The notes under the pieces were generated by a model. It worked only from the letters and a program-made list of their open reading frames with translations. It did not search any database and was not told the origin of the DNA. From positions 1 through 22,446 of the forward strand of contig CAKPYV010000038.1 of assembly GCA_934203205.1 (NCBI GenBank): DNA of 22,446 bases, read 5' to 3'. How positions within the stretch are numbered: the stretch's first letter is position 1; every line of letters starts with the position of its first letter. This document shows, piece by piece, positions 7,107-16,114 of the stretch. This DNA is from an uncultured Anaerovibrio sp. (GTDB lineage: Bacteria; Bacillota; Negativicutes; Selenomonadales; Selenomonadaceae). The position numbers were made by a program, and so were the translations under genes.

Positions 7107-9095
7107 TTAAAGTTTAAATTTGCTGGTGCTATCCTGCAATTCTACAGCCATTTGGGCCAGAGCATTGGAGGAGGAAGCAATTTCCTCAGAGGAAGCGGAT
7201 TGTTCCTGAGCAGCGGCCGAAATAGTTTCAGTATGAGTTGCAGTTTCACGGCTTACTTCGTCAATGGAGTCTACAGCCCCTACAATTCTGGTAGCTTCAT
7301 CTGCAATTCGATCAGAGGCAGTTTTGAAGGAATCGATTTTTTCCTTGATATTATTTACCTGTTTCATAATATCTGCGAATTGACGGCCAACATCTTTAAT
7401 GGCCTGAGTGCCCTGCTTTACCTCAGTAGTGCCACTTTCCATAGCTACTACGGCATGCTCTGTATCTGCTTGAATAGAGGAAATTTTGGCCTGTATCTGT
7501 TCGGCTGCCGTCTGGGATTCCGCAGCTAGTTTACGAACCTCCTCGGCTACTACGGCAAAGCCCTTGCCGGCATCCCCAGCTCGAGCAGCCTCAATAGCGG
7601 CATTAAGGGCCAGAAGATTGGTTTGATCGGATATGGAGACGATGGTGTCCACAATCATGCTGATTTCCTTGGAGTTTTCTCCTAGAACGCGAACGGTGTT
7701 GGCAGAGGACATAACGCTGTTTTCAATATGCTCCATTTTGTTCATAGCTTCATTCATCAGCTTTTCTCCTAGCTTGGCTGCTTCCGCTGTGTCATTGGAG
7801 GTATTAGCAATATCCTTGGTATTAGTACCCATAGTCTGTATTTCACTAAAGAGGCTGTCCACCTCATGTTTGGCTGCCTCAATATTGTTGGTCTGTCTTT
7901 GCATACCATTGGCAATATGAGTAATAGTTTCTGCTACATTGGTAGCGGCCTCGGCAGACTGGCTGGAGCCAGCGGTAAGCTCCTGGGAGGAAGCTGCCAC
8001 CTGTTGGGAGACATTGCTCATGCCCTTAATCAGCTTGTGAAGATGTTCCTTCATGGTGTTGAAGGAGGTAGTCAGTTCGCCAAATTCATTGTTGTCCTGA
8101 ACCGCCAAATCTGCTACGGACAAATCGCCATCAGCTAAGGCCAGAGCATGGTCATTGAGGCGTACAACAGTGTTGGAAATTTTGTTGGCAAATACCATAC
8201 CGCCAATGCCGGTAATCAGCATGGAAATAACAAAGATTATGCCGTATACCAATTTCAATTTATTTAGTGGGGCAAATACATAGTCAACAGGTACGAAAAA
8301 GGCTACAATCATGCCGGTTTTTTCCAAGGTGGTATAGGCAAAAAGCATATCCTCGCCATGTCTTTTGATGGGAAAAAATCCAGTGGTCTTTTGATCCATT
8401 TGTTCATCAAGACTAGCTAATTCAGGATCCTCCATAACCTGACTCATAATTTCTTCAGTACCAGAGCTGGCTAGAATCTGTCCTTTCTTGTCTGTAATCA
8501 GGGATGTTCCTTGACCTTCATAATTTATTTCCTCTACAAATTTATCCAATGTATCTAAGTCGATGTCCTCACAAAGAGCACCGATAAAATTACCATTAGT
8601 GTCAATAAGTGGCATGGCATAGGAAACTACCATTTTGCCGTCCATAACGCCGCCTTTATTTACATAGGCACTGGTAAAAATACCTTTTTGAGCAGATTTT
8701 ACATCCTTGTACCAATCTCTGGTGCGAGGATCAAAATCCGGGCCGGAAAGATCTCCATCCAAGTAGCTGTAGGCATTGCCACTTTCTAAGCCACTGGTAA
8801 TATCCAAAATATTCTTATCTGCCGAAGCTGCGTTCAAAAAAGGAACAGAGGCTGTTGAACCTATCACTTCTGCTGGTTGCTTAGACAGCACAGCCGCTGT
8901 ACCGTTCAGCATGGCAGTCTTGGTGGCAAACCAGTTTTCAAGATCATTGCCCCTACCTTCGACTAGGGTTATTAGCTGTTGTTCTACACTATGAGATAGC
9001 ATGGATTGAGCCATATAGTAGCCAACACCACAGGTAATTGCCATGATTAGGCCTACTACCATAGTAACAGCAGCGAATTGTTGTTTAATTTTCAT
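7107..9095 (-). CDS. methyl-accepting chemotaxis protein, dCache-HAMP-MCP
   Basis: A transmembrane chemoreceptor that reports an extracellular ligand to CheA/CheW. The start is the ATG at 9095-9093: GGGGAGGA lies seven bases upstream and MKIKQQF begins a normal first membrane helix (residues ~7-30); the frame extends 18 further codons upstream without a good ribosome site. 662 residues. A periplasmic dCache domain covers ~35-280 and contains DPRTRDWYKDV (122-132) and later GALCEDIDLD. The RxWY signature is typical of dCache sensors for amino acids or amines; the ligand class is inference. The second membrane helix is at ~283-308, followed by HAMP, then the MCP signalling hairpin with tip DQTNLLALNAAIEAARAG near residue 490 and VVAEEVRKLAAES after it. 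Many Gln/Glu/Ala sites in the coiled coil could be methylated. It ends without a CheR-tethering pentapeptide (…STSKFKL). Monocistronic, convergent with mfd. Confidence 0.95.
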   Translation of the reverse strand: MKIKQQFAAVTMVVGLIMAITCGVGYYMAQSMLSHSVEQQLITLVEGRGNDLENWFATKTAMLNGTAAVLSKQPAEVIGSTASVPFLNAASADKNILDITSGLESGNAYSYLDGDLSGPDFDPRTRDWYKDVKSAQKGIFTSAYVNKGGVMDGKMVVSYAMPLIDTNGNFIGALCEDIDLDTLDKFVEEINYEGQGTSLITDKKGQILASSGTEEIMSQVMEDPELASLDEQMDQKTTGFFPIKRHGEDMLFAYTTLEKTGMIVAFFVPVDYVFAPLNKLKLVYGIIFVISMLITGIGGMVFANKISNTVVRLNDHALALADGDLSVADLAVQDNNEFGELTTSFNTMKEHLHKLIKGMSNVSQQVAASSQELTAGSSQSAEAATNVAETITHIANGMQRQTNNIEAAKHEVDSLFSEIQTMGTNTKDIANTSNDTAEAAKLGEKLMNEAMNKMEHIENSVMSSANTVRVLGENSKEISMIVDTIVSISDQTNLLALNAAIEAARAGDAGKGFAVVAEEVRKLAAESQTAAEQIQAKISSIQADTEHAVVAMESGTTEVKQGTQAIKDVGRQFADIMKQVNNIKEKIDSFKTASDRIADEATRIVGAVDSIDEVSRETATHTETISAAAQEQSASSEEIASSSNALAQMAVELQDSTSKFKL

Positions 9096-9126
9096 AGATA
9101 AATCCTCCCCATAATCTAGTACAAAT

Positions 9127-9154
9127 GTTATAAAATATATTATAAACAATACAA
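9127..9154 (-). promoter_or_regulatory. possible promoter of the dCache MCP gene
   Basis: Read on the minus strand, TTGTAT (9154-9149) and TATAAC (9132-9127) are 16 bp apart in very AT-rich DNA, about 32 bases before the start codon. Alternative -10-like hexamers overlap (TATAAT inside the spacer), so the exact choice is uncertain. I did not find a clear flagellar sigma-28 site. Confidence 0.4.
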
Positions 9155-9311
9155 AACTAGATAAAAATGTCTACTGTATTTTTGTAATTGTATCCTATAG
9201 CTGTAAAACTTTACAATGTTACAAAATAATTATACATCTAATTTGCTATTGTTTCAATATTTTATACTGTTAAAAAATAGTAAATTGGATAAGATAATTG
9301 ACAAAAAAATA
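9155..9311. other. AT-rich spacer without a recognisable feature
   Basis: Together with the MCP promoter and the two rpsT terminators, this fills the 321-bp gene-free stretch between the MCP and rpsT genes. Several short AT-rich runs are present, but I see no convincing gene, RNA or operator. Confidence 0.4.
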
Positions 9312-9331
9312 CTGAGACAGCATCGCCTCAG
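9312..9331 (-). terminator. second, distal terminator downstream of rpsT
   Basis: On the minus strand, CTGAG...CTCAG forms a short hairpin (5 bp plus an inner C-G pair across mismatches). It is followed at once by TATTTTTTTG, a good T-run. It lies about 38 bases beyond the first rpsT terminator and probably blocks read-through into the MCP promoter region. Confidence 0.55.
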
Positions 9332-9368
9332 ATTTTTCATCAAAACTATGAATCTTTGCTTCAAAGTA

Positions 9369-9405
9369 AATAAGACCTGCCCTCAAAAGAGAACAGGTCT
9401 TTATT
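9369..9405 (-). terminator. rpsT terminator
   Basis: AATAAGACCTG (9369-9379) pairs with CAGGTCTTTATT (9394-9405). On the minus strand this gives a stem of about 11 bp ending in a short T-containing tract, 12 bases after the rpsT stop codon. Confidence 0.8.
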
Positions 9406-9416
9406 TCTCATGCAAA

Positions 9417-9683
9417 TTATTTAGCTAAAGCGTTAACTTTGCGAGCTAAACGAGACTTCTTGCGGTTTGCTGCATTCTTGTGATATACATGATTTGCAGT
9501 AGCCTGATCGATAGTCTTGCAAGCGACAGTAAGGAGGGCTTTTGCTTCATCAGCGTTGCCAGCCTCAACAGCGTCCAATACATTGCGGGAAGCAGTGCGA
9601 ACACGGGACTTCTCAGCCAGATTCTTTGCATGACGCTTTGCGTCAGTCTTTACACTCAAAATAGAAGATTTAATATTTGGCAA
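9417..9683 (-). CDS. rpsT: 30S ribosomal protein S20
   Basis: S20 binds 16S rRNA early in assembly of the small subunit. The 88 residues match the family length. The protein begins MPNIKSSILSVKTDAKRHAK and has the expected basic helical make-up, with the conserved C-terminal part HKNAANRKKSRLARKVNAL. On the minus strand the ATG at 9683-9681 follows AAGGGGGTG at ideal spacing. The gene is monocistronic: it has its own consensus-like promoter and two terminators, and is divergent from lepA, a common neighbour in Firmicutes. In many bacteria S20 represses its own translation, but nothing in this leader proves that here. Confidence 0.97.
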   Translation of the reverse strand: MPNIKSSILSVKTDAKRHAKNLAEKSRVRTASRNVLDAVEAGNADEAKALLTVACKTIDQATANHVYHKNAANRKKSRLARKVNALAK

Positions 9684-9717
9684 TTAATTCACCCCCTTGA
9701 AAGTTCAATACCTGCCT

Positions 9718-9746
9718 ATTTTAGCATGAAGCAAGGAAAAATGCAA
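9718..9746 (-). promoter_or_regulatory. rpsT promoter
   Basis: On the minus strand, TTGCAT (9746-9741) and TAAAAT (9723-9718) are separated by exactly 17 bp, giving a leader of about 27 nt before the rpsT start. The -35 box lies 15 bp from the -35 box of the divergent lepA promoter. Confidence 0.8.
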
Positions 9747-9761
9747 CTTCTTTTTTAGTAG

Positions 9762-9791
9762 TTGCGATAAAATATTCTTCCATGCTATAAT
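9762..9791 (+). promoter_or_regulatory. lepA promoter
   Basis: TTGCGA (9762-9767) and a perfect TATAAT (9786-9791) are 18 bp apart, 40 bases before the lepA start. An inverted repeat, GCAACT 9743-9748 with AGTTGC 9760-9765, overlaps the -35 boxes of both divergent promoters, so one bound factor could touch both (inference). Confidence 0.8.
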
Positions 9792-9831
9792 ATTATGGTT
9801 TGTAAGTGTGTTTGAGAGGAAGAAGATATAG

Positions 9832-11628
9832 ATGGACACCAAGAAAATTCGTAATTTTTCTATTATTGCCCATATAGATCATGGCAAATCAACTATTGCA
9901 GATAGATTGATTGAATATACCGGTACCTTGACCAAGCGGGAAATGTCTGCTCAGGTATTGGACAATATGGATTTGGAACGGGAAAGAGGTATTACCATCA
10001 AGGCTCAGACAGTTCGTTTGGACTATCGGGGCAAGGATGGGGAGATGTATTGCCTGAACCTGATTGATACTCCGGGCCATGTGGATTTTACCTATGAGGT
10101 TTCCAGAAGCTTGGCTGCCTGTGAGGGTGCCTTGCTGATTGTGGATGCGGCTCAGGGAGTGGAGGCTCAGACCTTGGCCAATGTATATATGGCCTTGGAG
10201 CATGATTTGGAGATTATTCCTGTTATTAACAAAATAGATTTGCCTAGTGCAGATCCAGAGCGAGTAAAGCAGGAAATAGAGGATGTTATTGGTTTGGATG
10301 CCTCTGAGGCTATTTTGGCTTCTGCCAAGACCGGTCAAGGCATTGAGGAAATTCTGGATGCTATTGTCGAAAAAATCCCTGCTCCCAAGGGAGATAGCAG
10401 CAAGCCGTTGCAGGCTCTGATTTTTGATTCCTACTTTGATTCTTATAAAGGAGCAATTGCTCATATTCGCGTTATGGATGGCGAAATCAAAAAGGGTAGT
10501 CAGCTGAAGCTGATGGCTACTGGCAAAACCTTTGAGGCTACGGAGATTGGCTGTTTCCGTCCAGCCCCTATGGAGCTGGAGGCTTTAGGACCAGGCTCTG
10601 TAGGTTATTTGGCAGGATCCTTGAAGCAGGTGGCAGATGTGCGGGTAGGCGATACTGTTACCAATGCCATGAATCCGTCTAAGGAACCATTGCCTGGCTA
10701 CCGTGGGGTTACACCTATGGTTTATTGCGGTCTTTATCCTGTGGATAGTGCTGATTACGATAATCTAAAGGATGCTTTGGAAAAGCTGCAGCTGAATGAT
10801 GCGGCTTTGGTTTTTGAGCCAGAAACCTCTATTGCCTTGGGCTTTGGTTATCGCTGCGGCTTCCTGGGCCTTTTGCATATGGATGTTATTCAGGAGCGTT
10901 TGGAGCGGGAGTACAATCTAAAGCTGATTACCACTGCACCTAGCGTTATCTATCATGTGCACAAAACCGATGGAGAAATGGTAAAGGTGGATAACCCATC
11001 TGATTTGCCAGATCCAACTACCATTGATTTTATTGAGGAGCCATATGTAAAGGCTACAGTTATTGTTCCTAATGATTTTGTCGGGGCGGTTATGGAAATT
11101 TCCCAGGCCAAGCGGGGAGATTTCAAGGGTATGGACTATTTGGATGTAAACAGAGTTATGATTGTTTACCATATTCCTCTTAGTGAGATTATCTACGATT
11201 ATTTTGATAAGCTGAAATCCTCCACCCGAGGCTATGCTTCCTTGGATTATGAACTGGCAGATTATCAGCAGGCCAAGCTGGTGAAGCTGGATATTTTGTT
11301 GAATGGAGAGCCGGTAGATGCCCTGTCTACCATTGTTCATGTGGATAATGCTGCCTCAAGAGGTCGTCAGCTGGCAGCCAAGCTGAAGGAGATTATTCCA
11401 CAGCAGATGTTTGAGATTCCAATTCAGGCTGCTATTGGCAACAAGATTATTGCCAGAGAAAATGTGCGGGCTATGCGTAAGGATGTATTGGCCAAATGCT
11501 ATGGTGGTGATATTTCTCGTAAGCGTAAGCTGTTGGAGAAGCAGAAGGAAGGCAAGAAGCGCATGAAATCTGTAGGCCGGGTAGATGTGCCACAGGAAGC
11601 TTTTATGGCAATTTTGAAAATTGATTAA
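9832..11628 (+). CDS. lepA: elongation factor 4 (LepA), ribosome-bound GTPase
   Basis: LepA/EF4 is a translational GTPase related to EF-G, linked to back-translocation and 30S maturation. The 598 residues are full length. The GTPase motifs are intact: AHIDHGKST at 13-21 (G1), RERGIT (G2), DTPGHVDF near 79 (G3), NKID near 133 (G4) and SAKTGQGI near 164 (G5). EF-G-like domains II, III and V follow, then the LepA-specific C-terminal domain (from about AKCYGGDISRKRKLLEKQ to the end), which enters the peptidyl transferase region of the ribosome. AGAGGAAGAAG provides the ribosome site before ATG 9832. The gene has its own promoter and terminator and is divergent from rpsT. Confidence 0.98.
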   Translation: MDTKKIRNFSIIAHIDHGKSTIADRLIEYTGTLTKREMSAQVLDNMDLERERGITIKAQTVRLDYRGKDGEMYCLNLIDTPGHVDFTYEVSRSLAACEGALLIVDAAQGVEAQTLANVYMALEHDLEIIPVINKIDLPSADPERVKQEIEDVIGLDASEAILASAKTGQGIEEILDAIVEKIPAPKGDSSKPLQALIFDSYFDSYKGAIAHIRVMDGEIKKGSQLKLMATGKTFEATEIGCFRPAPMELEALGPGSVGYLAGSLKQVADVRVGDTVTNAMNPSKEPLPGYRGVTPMVYCGLYPVDSADYDNLKDALEKLQLNDAALVFEPETSIALGFGYRCGFLGLLHMDVIQERLEREYNLKLITTAPSVIYHVHKTDGEMVKVDNPSDLPDPTTIDFIEEPYVKATVIVPNDFVGAVMEISQAKRGDFKGMDYLDVNRVMIVYHIPLSEIIYDYFDKLKSSTRGYASLDYELADYQQAKLVKLDILLNGEPVDALSTIVHVDNAASRGRQLAAKLKEIIPQQMFEIPIQAAIGNKIIARENVRAMRKDVLAKCYGGDISRKRKLLEKQKEGKKRMKSVGRVDVPQEAFMAILKID

Positions 11629-11650
11629 GCTTGTATGCATATGTGTTATG

Positions 11651-11676
11651 GACCGCTATGAAAATAAGTAGCGGTC
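11651..11676 (+). terminator. lepA terminator
   Basis: GACCGCTA (11651-11658) and TAGCGGTC (11669-11676) form a perfect 8-bp stem with a 10-nt loop, followed by TATTTTCTTGTCTTTTTC. The T-rich tail overlaps the -35 box of the next promoter. Confidence 0.9.
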
Positions 11677-11683
11677 TATTTTC

Positions 11684-11712
11684 TTGTCTTTTTCTTACTT
11701 ATTTATTATAAT
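11684..11712 (+). promoter_or_regulatory. promoter of the ~10.6-kb activase/DUF445/MCP/GGDEF unit
   Basis: TTGTCT (11684-11689) and a perfect TATAAT (11707-11712) are 17 bp apart. Initiation near 11719 gives a leader of about 145 nt before the preferred TTG start at 11865. I see no terminator between here and 22286. Confidence 0.75.
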
Positions 11713-11864
11713 ATGGTAGAGTGTGTGTTGCTTTAGATGTATAAATGTCTTGCATAGACTTTAGGCTAAAGCTGCATTTTTACGTAATATCTGTCCGGGA
11801 AGAAGCAGGCGAAAATACTCCTTTCCTGACAGCTTTTGATAAGTTTTCTCAGGTGGTGACAATT

Positions 11865-14800
11865 TTGAATTCACTTTTGCGTGTGGGAATCGACGTTGGT
11901 TCAACCACGATTAAAGTAGTAGTTCTTAACAAGGAACGTGAGCTTATTTACAAGAAATATGCTCGTCATTTTTCGGAAATCAACACTGTGTTGAAGGAAA
12001 ATCTGGCAGCATTGGAAAATGTTGTCAAGGAAAAGAGTTTTTCTCTGGCTATGACTGGTTCTGCTGGCATGGGTATTGCGGAGCGTATTGGTCTGCCTTT
12101 TGTACAGGAGGTTATTGCCTGTGCTACGGCAGTAAAGGAATTGATACCTCATACTGATACTGTGGTGGAGCTAGGTGGCGAGGATGCCAAGGTAACCTAT
12201 TTTGGTGAGGCACCTGAGCAGAGAATGAATGGTGTTTGTGCTGGTGGTACAGGCTCCTTTATTGACCAGATGGCTTCCCTGTTGTCTACAGATGCTCCCG
12301 GCTTGAATGCCTTAGCAGCCAAGGGTAAGGAGATTTATACTATTGCCTCCCGCTGTGGTGTTTTTGCCAAAACAGATATTCAGGCCTTAATGAATGATGG
12401 TGCCTCCAAGGCAGATATTGCCTTGTCAATTTTCCAGGCGGTGGTTAATCAGACCATCAGCAATCTGGCTCAGGGGCGTCCTATTGATGGACATGTAGCT
12501 TTTTTGGGCGGGCCTCTGCATTTCCTGCCAGAGCTAAAGAAACGCTTTATTGAAACCCTGAAGCTGGACAAAGAACATATTGTAGAGGTTCAGGATGGTA
12601 ATTATTTTGTGGCTGTAGGGGCGGCTATGGCAGAGGAAGCCAAGCCGGTTACTATGGAACAGATTCATACCAGCATAGCCAAAACAGAGGAGGAAATTGC
12701 ATCCCAGAAGCGGGAGGCAGATTTTGTGCTGTTTGAAAATCAGGAGGCTTATGCAGAGTTTAAGGCTCGTCATGACAAGGACAAGGTGCCTCAGGCTCAG
12801 CTGTCAGACTATCACGGTCCCGTTTATGTGGGGATAGATGCAGGCTCTACTACAACCAAGCTGGCTGTTATTGGCTCTGCTAAGGAGCTATTATACACAT
12901 CCTATGGCAGTAATCATGGCTCTCCTCTCCAGACCGTTATAGGGGAGCTGAAGGCACTTTACAAGGCTATGAATAAGGATACCTATATAGCCTCGGTATT
13001 TACCACAGGCTATGGTGAGGCTATTGTAAAGGCTGCTCTGCACGCCGATGATGGAGAGGTGGAAACCTTTGCTCATTTGCGGGCTGCCCAGGAATTCTGT
13101 CCAGATGTGTCTTTTGTGCTGGATATTGGCGGTCAGGATATGAAGTGCTTCTATGTGCATAAGGGAAGCATTGGCAGTATTATTCTTAACGAGGCTTGCT
13201 CAGCAGGCTGCGGCTCCTTTATTGAGAATTTTGCCCAGAGTCTGAATATGACTGCTGGGGAATTTGCGGCCAAGGCTCTAACTTCTCAGGCTCCAGTGGA
13301 TTTGGGAACTAGATGTACGGTATTTATGAATTCCAAGGTAAAGCAGGCTCAGAAGGATGGAGCTCAGGTAGGAGATATTTCTGCTGGTATTGCCTTGTCG
13401 GTTATAAAAAATGCCCTGTTCAAGGTAATGCAGCTAAAGGATGTTTCTACTCTTGGTGCCAATATTGTGGTGCAGGGTGGTACTTTCTACAATGATGCGG
13501 TATTGCGTTCGATGGAGCTGCTGCTGCACAAAAATGTTATTCGTCCGAATATAGCCGGTCTGATGGGGGCCTATGGTGCCGCTATTCTGGCTTTGGAATC
13601 TGGTCAGAAAAAATCCTCTATTCTGCCAGCGGAGGAGCTGGAGAGCTTTAAGGTTACCACCAAATCCTTCCGCTGTCATGGCTGTGGTAACTCCTGTCAG
13701 GTAACAGTTCAGAATTTCCCTGATGGAGGTAGGTATTTTACCGGCAATCGCTGTGAAAGGGGAGCTGGTCAGCAGAAAAAGAAGGCTACCGTACAGAATA
13801 TTTATAAATTTAAATACGATAGATTGTTCAATCACTATGAGCCTTTAGCCAATGCGCCTCGTGGAAAGATTGGTTTGCCTAGAGTGCTGAATATGTATGA
13901 GGACTACCCATTCTGGTTTACAGTTCTTACCAAGCTGGGTTATGAGGTAGTGCTTTCTGGGGAATCCTCTGCTCAGATGTATTATAAGGGTATGGCTACA
14001 GTGCCTTCTGATTCTCTTTGCTATCCTGCCAAGCTGGCTCATGGTCATATTATGGACTTGGTGGAAAAGGGAATCAAAAAGATTTTCTATCCTTGTCTGC
14101 CTTACAATATGGAGGACGAGGCCAACGCCTCTGCCAATCATTTTAACTGTCCAGTAGTAGCCTCCTATGCAGAGAATATTCGGGGCAATATGGATATTCT
14201 GGAGGAGGAAAATATTGATTTTATCCAACCATTCCTGCCTATACATAGCCCTAAACGCATGGTTAAGAGAATGTATGAGGAGCTGGGCAAGAGAGAGGGC
14301 ATCAGTAAAAAGGATATTGAGGCAGCCTGTGAGGCTGGCTATCAGGAGATAGAGAACTACCGTCAGGAGGTTCGCCACAAGGGACAGGAGATTCTTCAGG
14401 AGGCAGAGGCTCAGGGACGGCATGTTATCCTGCTGGCTGGGCGGCCCTATCATATGGATCCGGAGATTAACCATGGTATTCCTGAGATGATTCAGTCCTA
14501 TGATCTGCCGATTATTTCTGAGGATGCAGTGTATCATATGCCGGTTCATTCAGAGAAACTGCAGATTGTTAACCAGTGGAGCTACCATGCCAGATTGTAT
14601 CATGCAGCCAATTTCGTGGCAGAGCATAACAACGTAACCATGATACAGTTCAGCTCCTTTGGCTGTGGCTTGGATGCTATTACCACTGGTCAGGTAAAAT
14701 CTATTTTGGAGGATCACCAACGGATTTATACCATGATAAAGCTGGATGATGTAAGTAATCTGGGAGCGGCCCGTATAAGACTTCGTTCCTTGATTGCCGC

Positions 14801-16103
14801 TTTGGCTCGCCGTAAGCCGGTGCAGTACCAGACCTTGGAAATACCAGATAGACCTCATTTTACAGAGGAGTGTAGACGTCGTCACACTATTTTGGCTCCT
14901 CAGATGGCTCCAATTCATTTTGAGCTCTTTGGGCCGGTGCTGCAAAAATATGGCTACAATGTGGTGATTCCTCCAATGCCTAGATCTGCTGTAGATGTAG
15001 GCTTGCGGTATGTGCATAACGATATGTGCTATCCTGCTATTGTGGTTATTGGCCAGCTGTTGAATGCCCTGAAAAGCGGTATGTGTGATCCAGATAATAC
15101 ATCCATTATGCTGTTTCAGACCTGCGGGGCCTGTCGTGCTACCAATTACATGAATGTTTTGCGCATGGCCTTAAAGGATGCAGGCTACCCACAGGTGCCG
15201 GTATTTGCTTGTTGGGGCTTGGAAACAGATGCCTTTAGCTTTACCAGGGAAAGCTTGATTGAGGCTATTAAGGCAGCTGTATATGGTGATGTTCTTATGA
15301 ATGTGAAGAACCGCACCATGCCTTATGAAATAAATAAAGGTGAAACTCAGCAGGTTTATGACCGTTGGATGGCAAAGTGCAAGGAAGAATTGTCTAGGGA
15401 AAAGACCAGCTATCGGCGATTCTCCCAAAATATTCAGGCAATAGTGCAGGATTTTGAGGCCATACCTATTGATGAAAATATGTGGAAGCCAAAGGTTGGT
15501 ATTGTGGGTGAAATCCTGGCTAAATATCATCCAGTGGCTAATAATAATATTGAGAAGGTACTTATGGAGGAAGGGGCCGAGGTGGTTATGCCTGACTTCG
15601 TGGACTTCTTTATGTATTCAGCCTATGATGCTGTGGTGAAAAGGGAGCTTTTAGATGGCAAGCTGAAAAGCAAGCTGATTGCCCAGATGTTTATCCAGCT
15701 GATGGAGTTCTACCGTCGTCCTGTTAGGAAGGCTATGAAGCATAGCAAGCGTTATTTGCCACCTCATACTATCGGGGAGATTGCAGCCTTGGCTAAGGAG
15801 CATGTTTCCTTGGGCAATATGGCTGGTGAGGGCTGGTTCCTGACAGGGGAAATGGTGAAGCTGATTCGGCATGGTGTGCCAAATGTGGTATGCTTGCAGC
15901 CTTTTGGCTGTCTGCCCAACCATATTACTGGCAAGGGCGTTATTCATAGCTTGCGAAAGCATTACAAAGAGGCTAATATATTAGCTATAGACTGTGATGC
16001 TGGCGCCAGCGAGGTAAATCAGCTGAACCGCTTGAAGCTGATGCTGTCTGTGGCCAAGGAGAAGAATCCTAATATGCAGAATGCTGACCGAAAGAAAGCG
16101 TGA
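11865..16103 (+). CDS. double 2-hydroxyglutaryl-CoA dehydratase activator (HgdC/BadF type) fused to a dehydratase-like iron-sulfur region
   Basis: ATP-driven electron injectors of this family reduce radical dehydratases, benzoyl-CoA reductases or double-cubane-cluster proteins; this one's partner is unknown. Two ASKHA-fold activase modules lie in series. The first (about 5-310) opens VGIDVGSTTIKV; the second (about 318-590) opens VGIDAGSTTTKL. Each keeps both Cys expected to bridge a [4Fe-4S] cluster at a dimer interface: VCAGGTGSF/SRCGVF near 125 and 163, and EACSAGCGSF/TRCTVF near 444 and 483. A Cys cluster (CHGCGNSC...NRCERG) near 600 follows. The C-terminal DUF2229/HgdB-like half has conserved Cys motifs (DSLCYPAKLAHGH, FGCGLDAITTGQ, NDMCYPAIV, TCGACRATNYM, FGCLPNHITGKG). 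Start choice: the frame opens at ATG 11745, but AGGTGGTGA (11851-11859) sits just before in-frame TTG 11865, where family homology begins. The result is about 1412 residues, a length I recall for this family. First gene of a long unit. Confidence 0.88.
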   Translation: MNSLLRVGIDVGSTTIKVVVLNKERELIYKKYARHFSEINTVLKENLAALENVVKEKSFSLAMTGSAGMGIAERIGLPFVQEVIACATAVKELIPHTDTVVELGGEDAKVTYFGEAPEQRMNGVCAGGTGSFIDQMASLLSTDAPGLNALAAKGKEIYTIASRCGVFAKTDIQALMNDGASKADIALSIFQAVVNQTISNLAQGRPIDGHVAFLGGPLHFLPELKKRFIETLKLDKEHIVEVQDGNYFVAVGAAMAEEAKPVTMEQIHTSIAKTEEEIASQKREADFVLFENQEAYAEFKARHDKDKVPQAQLSDYHGPVYVGIDAGSTTTKLAVIGSAKELLYTSYGSNHGSPLQTVIGELKALYKAMNKDTYIASVFTTGYGEAIVKAALHADDGEVETFAHLRAAQEFCPDVSFVLDIGGQDMKCFYVHKGSIGSIILNEACSAGCGSFIENFAQSLNMTAGEFAAKALTSQAPVDLGTRCTVFMNSKVKQAQKDGAQVGDISAGIALSVIKNALFKVMQLKDVSTLGANIVVQGGTFYNDAVLRSMELLLHKNVIRPNIAGLMGAYGAAILALESGQKKSSILPAEELESFKVTTKSFRCHGCGNSCQVTVQNFPDGGRYFTGNRCERGAGQQKKKATVQNIYKFKYDRLFNHYEPLANAPRGKIGLPRVLNMYEDYPFWFTVLTKLGYEVVLSGESSAQMYYKGMATVPSDSLCYPAKLAHGHIMDLVEKGIKKIFYPCLPYNMEDEANASANHFNCPVVASYAENIRGNMDILEEENIDFIQPFLPIHSPKRMVKRMYEELGKREGISKKDIEAACEAGYQEIENYRQEVRHKGQEILQEAEAQGRHVILLAGRPYHMDPEINHGIPEMIQSYDLPIISEDAVYHMPVHSEKLQIVNQWSYHARLYHAANFVAEHNNVTMIQFSSFGCGLDAITTGQVKSILEDHQRIYTMIKLDDVSNLGAARIRLRSLIAALARRKPVQYQTLEIPDRPHFTEECRRRHTILAPQMAPIHFELFGPVLQKYGYNVVIPPMPRSAVDVGLRYVHNDMCYPAIVVIGQLLNALKSGMCDPDNTSIMLFQTCGACRATNYMNVLRMALKDAGYPQVPVFACWGLETDAFSFTRESLIEAIKAAVYGDVLMNVKNRTMPYEINKGETQQVYDRWMAKCKEELSREKTSYRRFSQNIQAIVQDFEAIPIDENMWKPKVGIVGEILAKYHPVANNNIEKVLMEEGAEVVMPDFVDFFMYSAYDAVVKRELLDGKLKSKLIAQMFIQLMEFYRRPVRKAMKHSKRYLPPHTIGEIAALAKEHVSLGNMAGEGWFLTGEMVKLIRHGVPNVVCLQPFGCLPNHITGKGVIHSLRKHYKEANILAIDCDAGASEVNQLNRLKLMLSVAKEKNPNMQNADRKKA

Positions 16104-16114
16104 TTGTATAATTT

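Noticed and set aside
9155..9215. TAAAG-like element upstream of the dCache MCP as a flagellar sigma-28 promoter
   Set aside because: The expected GCCGATAA-type -10 is not present at the proper spacing.
13845..14549. 234-residue minus-strand frame inside the activase gene
   Set aside because: Shadow of conserved coding sequence; no start signal or domain.
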